From Nitrospirota bacterium (GTDB lineage: Bacteria > Nitrospirota > Nitrospiria > Nitrospirales > UBA8639), in contig QJYE01000108.1 in assembly GCA_003235785.1 (NCBI GenBank), positions 1 through 5,535 on the forward strand: 5,535 nt of DNA, given 5' to 3'. The notes beneath the pieces are model-generated. The model ran no database searches. It was not told the DNA's origin and saw only the letters and a list, made by a program, of their open reading frames with translations. Below, in pieces: positions 1-5,535 of the stretch; positions within the stretch are counted from its first letter, which is position 1; every line of letters starts with the position of its first letter. Both the position numbers and the translations under genes were made by a program.

Positions 1-53
1 ATTTAGGCTCTTCCCCTCATCGTGTGGGTCACGTGGTCACCTTCCTCATCATC

Positions 54-71
54 CCCCCTTTTCAAAGGGGG
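54..71. repeat. GC-rich stem-loop downstream of dnaJ
   Basis: CCCCCTTT (54-61) and AAAGGGGG (64-71) are exact complements around TC, so in RNA a stem of about 7 bp with a 4-base loop. It lies about 100 bases after the dnaJ stop. Neither strand has a U-run after the stem, so it is not a standard intrinsic terminator; it may still mark the 3' end of the transcript or be a dispersed repeat. Nothing else in 1-168 looks like a gene. Confidence 0.4.
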
Positions 72-168
72 AGACAGAACGATGCATCAACCCGACACCT
101 GACTCTGCTTCTTGGCGGTCCGATCAAGCGACTCATTCGGCCCACTTGATTTGATGAAGACCCTTTAT

Positions 169-1278
169 TTATTGACGGAGTTTTTCTTTTTCAAGCCGGG
201 AAAATTTTTCTAACAAGGTGCGTTGTTGGGGGGTGAGGTGTGTGGGTGTGCGAACTTCGACGATGACAAACAGGTCCCCTTTGCCTTTGGCCTCGAGCCG
301 TGGCATCCCTCGTCCATGAAGCCGCAGTGACGTCCCACTCTGGGTTCCGGGCGGAATCGTGACCATCAGCGAGGCACCGTCTAATCCTTTAATCGGGACT
401 TTGGTTCCGAGTGCAGCATCCACAAAAGACAGTGAGGTCATGGTGAATAAGTCGCTTCCCTGTCGCTGAAGGGTGGAGTGTGGACGAAGGTGTGGCCGGA
501 TCAGGAGGTCACCGGCTGGACCACCTTTTGCCGGGGGTTCGCCTTGTCCGGCTAAACGGATGATCATGCCGTCATCAATGCCCGGAGGGATATGAACTTT
601 GAGGGTGTGCGGGGTAAAGATGTGGCCGGTCCCATGGCAGGTTTCACACGGCGACTCAATCCAATGGCCTTGCCCCTGGCATTTGGCACAGGTGGTGAGG
701 GTGACCATCCGCACTCCTTTTCCCGCTTTGACTTGTTGCTTCTGTCCAGAGCCCCCACATTCCGTGCAAGTGGTGGGCGTGGTGCCGGGCTTGGCACCTG
801 TGGCCTGACAGGTTCCACAGTTCTCAGATCGGCTAATATGAATTTCCCGGTCGCCGCCTTTGGCCGCTTCCTCCAGGGTAAGATCTAAATCGTATCGCAG
901 ATCCAGGCCACGGTTGATGTGAGGCCCAGGCCTGGTCCGTCGGCCCAGGAAGTCGCCGAATATATTTGAAAGATCATCGAAGCGGCCACCGAAGAAATCC
1001 CCAAACTGGAAATCCCGCATCAGATCTTCAGACGACCAGCGCTCACTGACCCCAATATGGCCGCTGGTGTCATATTCCCGGCGCTTCACATCATCTGATA
1101 ACACCGCATAGGCTTCGGCAATTTCTCTGAATTTGTCTTCGGCATCGGGCGCATGATTCCGGTCCGGATGATATTTCAGAGCGAGTTGTCGGTAGGCTTG
1201 TTTGATCTGGTCGCGACTGGAGGACCGGTCAACCCCGAGCGTTTCGTAATAGTCACGTTTTGGCTGGTTGGCCGGCAT
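169..1278 (-). CDS. dnaJ: DnaJ/Hsp40 co-chaperone, full-length with zinc-finger domain
   Basis: Cytosolic co-chaperone that delivers unfolded proteins to DnaK and stimulates its ATPase. Numbering from the ATG at 1278 (369 residues), the J domain covers about residues 8-72 and has the DnaK-contacting HPD at 37-39. A short Gly/Phe-rich stretch follows at about 90-112 (FGDFFGG, IFGDFLG). Four zinc motifs lie at C154/C157, C171/C174, C197/C200 and C211/C214; the first is CGTCQATG, with Ala where the CxxCxGxG consensus has Gly. The two C-terminal beta-sandwich domains follow (IPPGIDDGMIIRLAGQGEP, then IPPGTQSGTSLRLHGRGMP). The frame stays open to a TTG at 1314, adding 12 residues (LEKVLLFPKTI). 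I prefer 1278 because DnaJ proteins begin just before the DYYE motif, but neither start has a clear Shine-Dalgarno. No dnaK or grpE is in the window, so this may be a second, specialised DnaJ rather than the housekeeping copy. Family certain; paralogue identity open. Confidence 0.96.
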   Translation of the reverse strand: MPANQPKRDYYETLGVDRSSSRDQIKQAYRQLALKYHPDRNHAPDAEDKFREIAEAYAVLSDDVKRREYDTSGHIGVSERWSSEDLMRDFQFGDFFGGRFDDLSNIFGDFLGRRTRPGPHINRGLDLRYDLDLTLEEAAKGGDREIHISRSENCGTCQATGAKPGTTPTTCTECGGSGQKQQVKAGKGVRMVTLTTCAKCQGQGHWIESPCETCHGTGHIFTPHTLKVHIPPGIDDGMIIRLAGQGEPPAKGGPAGDLLIRPHLRPHSTLQRQGSDLFTMTSLSFVDAALGTKVPIKGLDGASLMVTIPPGTQSGTSLRLHGRGMPRLEAKGKGDLFVIVEVRTPTHLTPQQRTLLEKFSRLEKEKLRQ

Positions 1279-1389
1279 GATGGTTTTGGGGAAAAGTAGA
1301 ACTTTCTCTAACAAGGCGCCACTCTTGGGGACAAGGGCATTCCCAAAGACGATGGGCCTATATTTGTGTAGCGATACTGAAGACGCGTA

Positions 1390-1554
1390 TTAAGTTTTTG
1401 AACTGGTTCTCGCAATAAAGCTGGTGATTAATTGCTCTAATTCTTTGCTTCCGCAGGAAGGGCAGGTTGCGACCTTGTTTTCATGTTCCTTCAAGGTTAA
1501 CGCCAACAGGCATTCTTTCCCGCACTTGAGGCATTTGTAATCATACAGAGGCAT
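1390..1554 (-). CDS. FmdB-type small zinc ribbon protein, 54 aa
   Basis: A 54-residue protein starting MPLYDYKCLKCGKE, which matches the opening of the FmdB/putative regulatory zinc ribbon family (usually MPxYxYxCxxCG). The two zinc knuckles are C8-x2-C11 and C31-x2-C34, the second as CPSCGS, enough to hold one Zn2+. An extra Cys at 15 is not part of the pattern. The short tail after residue 40 (LITSFIARTSSKT) has no domain I recognise. The start is well supported: AAAGGAG lies 8 bases upstream of the ATG, the best ribosome binding site in the window. It lies 70 bases after the Lon-like protease gene and about 110 bases before dnaJ, in the same direction, so co-transcription is plausible. The family was named from a formamidase gene cluster; its biochemical role is not settled, and a regulatory role is only annotation tradition. 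Confidence 0.88.
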   Translation of the reverse strand: MPLYDYKCLKCGKECLLALTLKEHENKVATCPSCGSKELEQLITSFIARTSSKT

Positions 1555-1562
1555 CACAGGTA

Positions 1563-1569
1563 CTCCTTT
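1563..1569 (-). promoter_or_regulatory. Ribosome binding site of the zinc ribbon gene
   Basis: On the minus strand this reads AAAGGAG, 8 bases before the ATG at 1554. It is a near-ideal Shine-Dalgarno and fixes the start of this very short gene. Its strength suggests the small protein is translated independently rather than by coupling to the protease gene upstream. Confidence 0.8.
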
Positions 1570-1624
1570 GTTATCGCGCTGAGAAATCTGAAGGCGTTCT
1601 TGATGGTGGCCGGGGAGGTACGCA

Positions 1625-4069
1625 TTATTTCACCGGCTTGGGCAAAAGCGGCTTGGTAGAGCCATCGGAGCTTTCCGTCAAACTGTGGCCACTCCATTCT
1701 GCCGCAATTTTTGCCATTTCCGTTAAGCGTTGGGCGGCCCGTCCAAAAATAGTGTTTGGGGGATATTGGCCATCGGGCTGCATCTCTCCGGCAGGCATTC
1801 CAGTGAGTAACTCCAGAACTTCTTCTATGTTGCTCACACCAAAAATTGAGAATTTCCCGGATTCTGCGGCTTCAACCACTTTCGGGTTGAGGGTCAGGTG
1901 CCGAATGTTTTTTGCTGGAATGAGGACACCCTGCTTTCCGGAAAGTCCACGCTTTTGACAGCATTCAAAGAACCCTTCAATTTTCTCGTTGACTCCGCCA
2001 ATGGGTTGAATTTCCCCCAATTGATTAATCGATCCCGTGACCGCCAGTGATTGGTGAACGGGAATGTTGGCGAGGCTCGATATAATCGCGACGAGTTCCG
2101 CGACCGCCGCGCTATCTCCTTCTACCTCAGAATAGGTTTGCTCGAAAGTGAGAGTGGCACTGAGGGCAAAGGGTTGGAATTCAGCGAATTTCCCGCCCAG
2201 AAATCCTGCGAGGGTCATGACCCCTTTGCTGTGAATCTCCCCTGCTAACTCGGCCTCGCGTTGAATATCAATGACGCCTTCATTCCCTACAAATGTGCGG
2301 GCTGTGATGCGGCAGGGCCGTCCAAACATATAGTCTCCCAAGTGATGAACGGACAGGCCGTTGACCTGTCCGACCGTCTCACCATCCAGGTCAACCATCA
2401 GAGTCCCTTCTTGTATCTCATCCTGGATTTTTTCTTCCAGGAGATTGGTGCGGTGGCGTTTCTTGTCTATCGCGGTTTCTACGTGTAATTTTGAGACTAA
2501 CGACCGGCCGTCCTGCTTGGCCCAATACGCCGCCTCACGAACGATATCGCCGATCCAACTCATGCGCAGCGACAAGCGATCGCGACGTTCGGCGAGCCGC
2601 AGGCTGTACCGGATGATTTCGCCAACGGCATCGACTCCGAATGGCGGAAGTTTTTCCTTACGACAGAGTTGGGCGATGAATCGGGCATAGAGCTGTTCCT
2701 GGGAATTTTCACGAGGAATATCGACATCAAAATCGGCTTTCACCTTAAAGAGTTTCGGAAAGTCTAGTTCATACCCTTGAAGGAGAGAAAAGATGTATGG
2801 GGGGCCGAATAAAATGATTTTGATGTCAACCGGAATCGGTTGGGGCTTGAGACCCGTTGTGGAAAACCCGAAGTACTCACCGGGATCTTCGATATTCACC
2901 GAGCGTGTTTTGATGACGCGCTTGAGGGCGTCCCAGGCCAAGGGCTGACGAAGCAAATCGAGGACATTCACGAGTAAGAACCCTCCGCTGGCCCGCAAAC
3001 AGGAACCGGCTTTGATTTCCGTAAAGTCTGTGTAGACCACTCCCATGTGAGACTTTCGCTCGATTTTCCCGATTAAATTGGCATACGTTGGGTGAGGCTC
3101 ATCAATAATCGGTGCTCCGGTTTGTTGGGGATGTTCGATGAGGAGGTTGACTTCATACCGGGTGAGGTTCGGTTTATGATCTCTGGCGTCCCATCCCAAA
3201 ATGGCTAATTGCGGGCCTTCGCGTGGCAAAAAATCTTTATAGTTGCTGACAATGTCTTCTTCCACTTTTTGGAGATATTCCAACACTTCAGGCAGATCGT
3301 GATGGTGGTCACGAAGGACCGCAAACCGATTTTGCATGACCGCCCGCACGACTTGTTGATCCATTTCCAGGAGGGCATGTTCTGCTTCATGGTCCAAGGC
3401 ATGGACTTGAGCCTGAAATTCCCGGATTTTCCCCTCGAGAACCTTTCCCTGTTCGGCTATCTTCTCCTTTTCGCTGTCGGTTAACGCCTCGCGGTCTTTT
3501 TGCCGCAACGGTTTTCCATCACGCACCGGCACCATGGTAAAGCCCACTGGATTTTCTTTAAATCCAAAACCTCGCCTCTGGGCTTCTTCATTGACGACTT
3601 GGAAAAGGGCTTCCTTTTTCTGGTCTCGATCTTCGACAATTTTGGCTCTGGCATCCAGGTATTTATGGCTTTCAAAGGCCAGCGGCAGGTCTCGCCGAAG
3701 GCTTTGGATGACGTGGTTAATGGCGTCTTTGAATTCTCGTCCTTTGCCGGACGCGAAGGACAGACAGATGGGTGAAGAGGGCGCGAGAAAATTGTGGACG
3801 TAACACCAGTCAAGTGGAGCGGGCATTGATAAGGCCACCTGTTGCACTCGTTGGTGGATGATCCCCCATTTGCCCGTTCCAATAGGCCCCGAGGCATAGA
3901 TATTAAATCCGTGGCTTTTGATATTGAGTCCAAAATCCAAGGCTTCAAGGGCTCGGGCTTGCCCCAGGGGTTCTTCCAGCGGTGGAAGTTCAGTGGTATC
4001 CGCAAACCCTAAGGCTTCGACGTCGATGCTTGGGGTGAGCAATGAAAGCGGAATTCGTAATTCGTCCAT
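1625..4069 (-). CDS. Lon-like (S16) protease with AAA_32-type domain, degenerate Walker motifs
   Basis: An 814-residue Lon-family protein of the AAA_32/Lon_C architecture, not classical LonA: there is no LonA N-terminal substrate domain. From the ATG at 4069, residues 1-60 are the family leader. The Walker A region is GPIGTGKW at 61-68, with Lys67 present but Trp where Ser/Thr is normal. A charged, probably coiled-coil insertion covers about 135-280. The Walker B-like strand is GGFLLVNVLDLL at 362-373, with Asn368 at the usual Asp. A helical domain follows at about 450-545, then the protease domain at about 550-755 with catalytic Ser653 (GDSAA) and Lys696 (GGVNEK). The Ser-Lys dyad is intact, so peptidase activity is expected; ATP dependence is less sure. 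The frame stays open to a TTG at 4231, but that stretch overlaps the cytochrome gene and lacks family features. A weak GAGG lies 11 bases before 4069. The likely role is cytosolic protein turnover, next to a DnaJ. Confidence 0.95.
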   Translation of the reverse strand: MDELRIPLSLLTPSIDVEALGFADTTELPPLEEPLGQARALEALDFGLNIKSHGFNIYASGPIGTGKWGIIHQRVQQVALSMPAPLDWCYVHNFLAPSSPICLSFASGKGREFKDAINHVIQSLRRDLPLAFESHKYLDARAKIVEDRDQKKEALFQVVNEEAQRRGFGFKENPVGFTMVPVRDGKPLRQKDREALTDSEKEKIAEQGKVLEGKIREFQAQVHALDHEAEHALLEMDQQVVRAVMQNRFAVLRDHHHDLPEVLEYLQKVEEDIVSNYKDFLPREGPQLAILGWDARDHKPNLTRYEVNLLIEHPQQTGAPIIDEPHPTYANLIGKIERKSHMGVVYTDFTEIKAGSCLRASGGFLLVNVLDLLRQPLAWDALKRVIKTRSVNIEDPGEYFGFSTTGLKPQPIPVDIKIILFGPPYIFSLLQGYELDFPKLFKVKADFDVDIPRENSQEQLYARFIAQLCRKEKLPPFGVDAVGEIIRYSLRLAERRDRLSLRMSWIGDIVREAAYWAKQDGRSLVSKLHVETAIDKKRHRTNLLEEKIQDEIQEGTLMVDLDGETVGQVNGLSVHHLGDYMFGRPCRITARTFVGNEGVIDIQREAELAGEIHSKGVMTLAGFLGGKFAEFQPFALSATLTFEQTYSEVEGDSAAVAELVAIISSLANIPVHQSLAVTGSINQLGEIQPIGGVNEKIEGFFECCQKRGLSGKQGVLIPAKNIRHLTLNPKVVEAAESGKFSIFGVSNIEEVLELLTGMPAGEMQPDGQYPPNTIFGRAAQRLTEMAKIAAEWSGHSLTESSDGSTKPLLPKPVK

Positions 4070-4146
4070 TATTAAGGGGTCCTCTATGTGGAAAGAATGG
4101 CCGTAAATGTCGTCTCGTTTGTGATCTTCCTGGGTGCTCTTTTCAA

Positions 4147-4563
4147 TTAAATGCGTGGTTGATAGGGCGCAAGTTGTCGAATATAACTGATCAGGTTCCG
4201 AATTTCTTGAGAGGTCAGACGGTATCCCCAATTATGCATAGGGCTGAATACCAATCCCCAAATAATGATTGAACGCAATTCATATTCATTTTTGGCGGTG
4301 GATTCAGGGGTATGAAAATCTCTCGGAGGCACGGTGAGCGTCCCTGCGTCAGGTCCCTTGCCATCACCGAGGGAGCCATGACATCGGAGACAATGGGTTT
4401 GATAGAGAACTTGTCCGGCAAGAGGATCATTCATGAAGCCCTTCGATGTCGTGTTGCCGATAAACGTGAGAAGAATTGCCAGGAAGGTGAGGCTTCCGAC
4501 ACACAACCGCTCCCAATTCTTCAGGAATGTTCGGTTGGGGAGAAAACCGGCCATGTTCACCAT
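4147..4563 (-). CDS. Membrane-anchored monohaem cytochrome c
   Basis: Small class I-type cytochrome c for electron transfer outside the cytoplasmic membrane. Numbering from the ATG at 4563 (138 residues), a basic N-terminus (R, K, R) leads to a hydrophobic segment at about 21-37 (VGSLTFLAILLTFIG). No clear cleavage site follows, so it is probably an uncleaved anchor facing the periplasm. The haem-binding site is CLRCH at 58-62, followed by GDGKGPDAG as in many small cytochromes. Met109 in SPMHNW is the likely sixth ligand, and the C-terminal helix (SQEIRNLISYIRQL) is typical of the fold. Three ATGs are possible: 4590, 4563 and 4554. The first lies inside a perfect inverted repeat, so I prefer an internal one, but none has a good ribosome binding site. 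It lies about 100 bases after the CBS gene and 77 bases before the protease start. Its redox partner cannot be named from sequence. Confidence 0.9.
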   Translation of the reverse strand: MVNMAGFLPNRTFLKNWERLCVGSLTFLAILLTFIGNTTSKGFMNDPLAGQVLYQTHCLRCHGSLGDGKGPDAGTLTVPPRDFHTPESTAKNEYELRSIIIWGLVFSPMHNWGYRLTSQEIRNLISYIRQLAPYQPRI

Positions 4564-4580
4564 TTCGGTCTTTTTTTGAC

Positions 4581-4601
4581 ACTGTTGCATCTTGCAACAG
4601 T
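4581..4601. repeat. Perfect 9-bp inverted repeat, possible operator or 5' hairpin
   Basis: The arms ACTGTTGCA (4581-4589) and TGCAACAGT (4593-4601) are exact reverse complements around a 3-base centre, TCT. The element lies just upstream of, or overlapping, the start of the cytochrome c gene. In either direction it lacks a T-run after the stem, so it is not a usual terminator. It could be an operator bound by a dimeric repressor, or an RNA hairpin limiting use of the ATG at 4588-4590. The half-site TGTTGCA occurs once more, at 4649-4655 on the minus strand. Confidence 0.6.
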
Positions 4602-4656
4602 ATCTTTACTTGGATGGTCCCAAAAATCCCCAATCAGAGAATCCATCATGCAACAA
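4588..4656 (-). repeat. Direct repeat of a 13-base motif ahead of the cytochrome gene
   Basis: On the minus strand TTGTTGCATGATG (4656 down to 4644) and CTGTTGCAAGATG (4600 down to 4588) agree at 11 of 13 positions, 56 bases apart. With the inverted arm at 4583-4589 this makes three copies of the 7-mer TGTTGCA in about 75 bases. The stretch between the CBS stop and the cytochrome start holds no gene, so the spacing would suit a promoter with flanking regulator sites. I see no convincing -35/-10 pair. Confidence 0.4.
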
Positions 4657-4661
4657 GGCGG

Positions 4662-5105
4662 TTAGTTTTCTGGTTGCCAACAGGCATTGTGGCCAAATCC
4701 CAATCCGATCCATGCCCGCAGGAGGTCCCGTCGGCTCACGCACCCAACAATCACGCCATTCCGTTCAACCGGGAGGACTAACAGATGTTGGTGTTTCATA
4801 AGTTGTTCGGCTTCCTTGAGTGTTGCCGATTCCTTGATGGCCACATGATCTTGAACCATTATCTCTTCGGCTGTTAACTGGCTCAGTTCTCGTCCGGATT
4901 CGAGAATATTGAGGATATCAAACTCACTAATGAACCCAATGAAACATCCTTTGTCATCAACCACGGGGGCCCCTGGTAAGGAAGACATTGTGAGTTCAAT
5001 AGTAATGGCGAGCCCGTTTTGTTGGCGATGAAAGCGTAAATCATGCAGGTAGGTGATTTGATCAATGGTTCTCAGGCCCGCGGTCGCAATGCTATGAAGG
5101 CTCAT
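4662..5105 (-). CDS. Tandem CBS-domain protein, 147 aa
   Basis: A stand-alone pair of CBS domains (a Bateman module) with no fused enzyme. Such modules usually bind AMP, ATP or S-adenosylmethionine and act as energy or ionic sensors. CBS1 covers about residues 13-70, with the strand-turn-helix GAPVVDDKGCFIGFISEFDIL at its end. CBS2 covers about 80-134, with the helix TLKEAEQLMKHQHLLVLPV and the closing GVIVGCVSRRDLLRA. The link EEIMVQDHVAI matches the usual start of a second repeat. The Asp residues of the two closing motifs (EFD, RRD) are where CBS proteins contact ribose, so ligand binding is plausible. CBS1 diverges more from consensus at its front. GGAG lies 6 bases before the ATG, in the 11-base gap after the upstream 70-residue gene, so the two are very likely co-transcribed and perhaps translationally coupled. 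The partner it regulates is unknown. Confidence 0.92.
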   Translation of the reverse strand: MSLHSIATAGLRTIDQITYLHDLRFHRQQNGLAITIELTMSSLPGAPVVDDKGCFIGFISEFDILNILESGRELSQLTAEEIMVQDHVAIKESATLKEAEQLMKHQHLLVLPVERNGVIVGCVSRRDLLRAWIGLGFGHNACWQPEN

Positions 5106-5111
5106 GGGATA

Positions 5112-5115
5112 CTCC
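5112..5115 (-). promoter_or_regulatory. Ribosome binding site of the CBS gene, in an 11-base gap
   Basis: The minus strand reads GGAG, 6 bases before the ATG at 5105, immediately after the TAA of the upstream gene (5117-5119). This packing supports the chosen start and a shared transcript. Confidence 0.65.
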
Positions 5116-5116
5116 G

Positions 5117-5329
5117 TTAGGGGTTGGTATGAGAGTCACATATTCTATGTCCATCATGGAGATAGACATTTCCAATCTCCAGACTGGTTCCGTCATCCAG
5201 CTTGATGGTGACATAGTCATGATTTTTTGAGAGTAATTTTACTTCTCCCGACCACTGTGATGGTTCGACAGATACAATTTTCTTCCCGCAAATTTTCTCC
5301 TTCAACAGATCTAAATTTGTCGTTTTCAT
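5117..5329 (-). CDS. Small conserved-looking protein of unknown function, 70 aa
   Basis: I do not recognise this family. The protein is soluble, with no signal peptide or membrane segment. After a short helix (TNLDLLKEKICGK) it has alternating hydrophobic stretches at about 17-22 (KIVSVE), 29-34 (EVKLLS), 39-44 (YVTIKL) and 49-57 (SLEIGNVYL), with a turn LDDGTS between the last two. This suggests a small beta-barrel or beta-sandwich. Cys14 and Cys64 are the only cysteines and form no zinc motif. AAAGGTG lies 5 bases before the ATG (5335-5341), which supports real translation. The stop is 11 bases before the CBS gene, so the two probably share a transcript; a role as a small partner or regulator of the CBS protein is only a guess from position. 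Confidence 0.75.
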   Translation of the reverse strand: MKTTNLDLLKEKICGKKIVSVEPSQWSGEVKLLSKNHDYVTIKLDDGTSLEIGNVYLHDGHRICDSHTNP

Positions 5330-5334
5330 CGTTG

Positions 5335-5341
5335 CACCTTT
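5335..5341 (-). promoter_or_regulatory. Ribosome binding site of the 70-aa gene
   Basis: The minus strand reads AAAGGTG, 5 bases before the ATG at 5329, within a purine-rich leader (GAGAGAAAGGTG). It is the main evidence that this short unrecognised frame is translated. Confidence 0.6.
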
Positions 5342-5400
5342 CTCTCTTCAGAAAACAGAAAAATAATGGGCTTTTTCTCTCGTCGCGATACATGCATTTC

Positions 5401-5535
5401 TCATTTTCTCTTTGTGGAATAGAAATAAAAGCAAGGCTTATGCCCGCCGTCTTCAATGATATCCCATATGTGCGGCGGATGCGGTTTTTGGAAGCCAATC
5501 AATTCCAAAATGGTACGCAAGTTGCACTTTTCAAT
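5401..5535 (-). CDS. Probable 3' end of a gene cut by the window edge, unknown function
   Basis: The last 44 codons of an open frame that enters from the right edge and stops at TGA (5401-5403). The product ends in LELIGFQKPHPPHIWDI, then IIEDGGHKPCFYFYSTKRK, a normal-looking protein composition rich in His, Pro and aromatic residues but with no family I know. It has the same direction as every other gene here, and the 71-base AT-rich gap to the next gene is normal. The opposite strand is open over the same codons from an ATG at 5440 (MPAVFNDIPYVRRMRFLEAN, running off the edge) with only a weak ribosome binding site. First- and third-position base use does not separate the two, so the call rests mainly on gene direction. 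Confidence 0.4.
   Translation of the reverse strand: MEKCNLRTILELIGFQKPHPPHIWDIIEDGGHKPCFYFYSTKRK

Noticed and set aside
2..150. Open plus-strand frame at the left edge, about 48 codons to a TGA, possibly the end of a convergent gene.
   Set aside because: Its translation runs through the GC-rich stem-loop, has a low-complexity Pro/His/Ser composition and matches nothing; chance openness is likely at this length.
592..888. A plus-strand frame of 98 residues inside dnaJ.
   Set aside because: It is the opposite strand of the conserved DnaJ zinc-finger and central region; openness follows from the codon use of the real gene.
210..1316. The 9-mer CTAACAAGG occurs near both ends of dnaJ (210-218 and 1308-1316), like a target-site duplication.
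   Set aside because: Both copies encode or flank ordinary Leu-Glu-Lys codons, there are no inverted terminal repeats or transposase, and the enclosed gene is a normal dnaJ.
1318..1350. Possible hairpin between the zinc ribbon gene and dnaJ (CTTGGGG ... CCCAAAG).
   Set aside because: Only about five consecutive pairs with a long loop and no U-run; too weak to call a terminator.
4070..4231. 54-residue N-terminal extension of the Lon-like protease from a TTG.
   Set aside because: It overlaps the end of the cytochrome gene, has no family character, and the ATG at 4069 gives the usual N-terminus and length.
5217..5498. A 93-residue minus-strand frame overlapping the 70-aa gene and the edge gene.
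   Set aside because: It starts at a TTG, lacks a ribosome binding site, has an erratic composition and crosses two better-supported frames.

Overview
The window carries six complete protein genes, all read from the minus strand, plus the probable 3' end of a seventh at the right edge. Base composition is moderate, with GC near half. The gene set includes a membrane-anchored c-type cytochrome, a Lon-type protease of the AAA_32 group and a full four-motif DnaJ, which points to a free-living, respiring, probably Gram-negative bacterium. Nitrospirota is a guess from overall gene flavour only; nothing in the sequence proves it. No tRNA, rRNA, CRISPR array or insertion sequence was recognised.

In the direction of transcription (right to left) the order is as follows. 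A truncated reading frame of unknown function sits at 5401-5535. A 70-residue orphan protein (5117-5329) follows, then a two-CBS-domain protein (4662-5105) only 11 bases downstream of it, then a monohaem membrane-anchored cytochrome c (4147-4563, possibly from 4590). Next comes an 814-residue Lon-like protease (1625-4069), then a 54-residue FmdB-type zinc ribbon protein (1390-1554), and finally a DnaJ/Hsp40 co-chaperone (169-1278). The left 168 bases hold no convincing gene, only a GC-rich stem-loop.

The genes fall into two themes. The left half is protein quality control: a DnaJ chaperone and a Lon-family protease, with a small zinc ribbon protein between them. The right half is sensing and electron transfer: a CBS protein, which would bind an adenosyl nucleotide, a tiny partner of unknown role, and a cytochrome c. 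Gaps of 11 to about 110 bases and uniform direction allow one or two operons. The most likely internal control point is just upstream of the cytochrome gene, where a perfect 9-bp inverted repeat and a third copy of its half-site are found. A combined stress-response cluster is an inference from gene order.

Points of most interest are the Lon-like protease with an intact Ser-Lys dyad but non-canonical Walker motifs, the repeat cluster before the cytochrome gene, and the unrecognised 70-residue protein.
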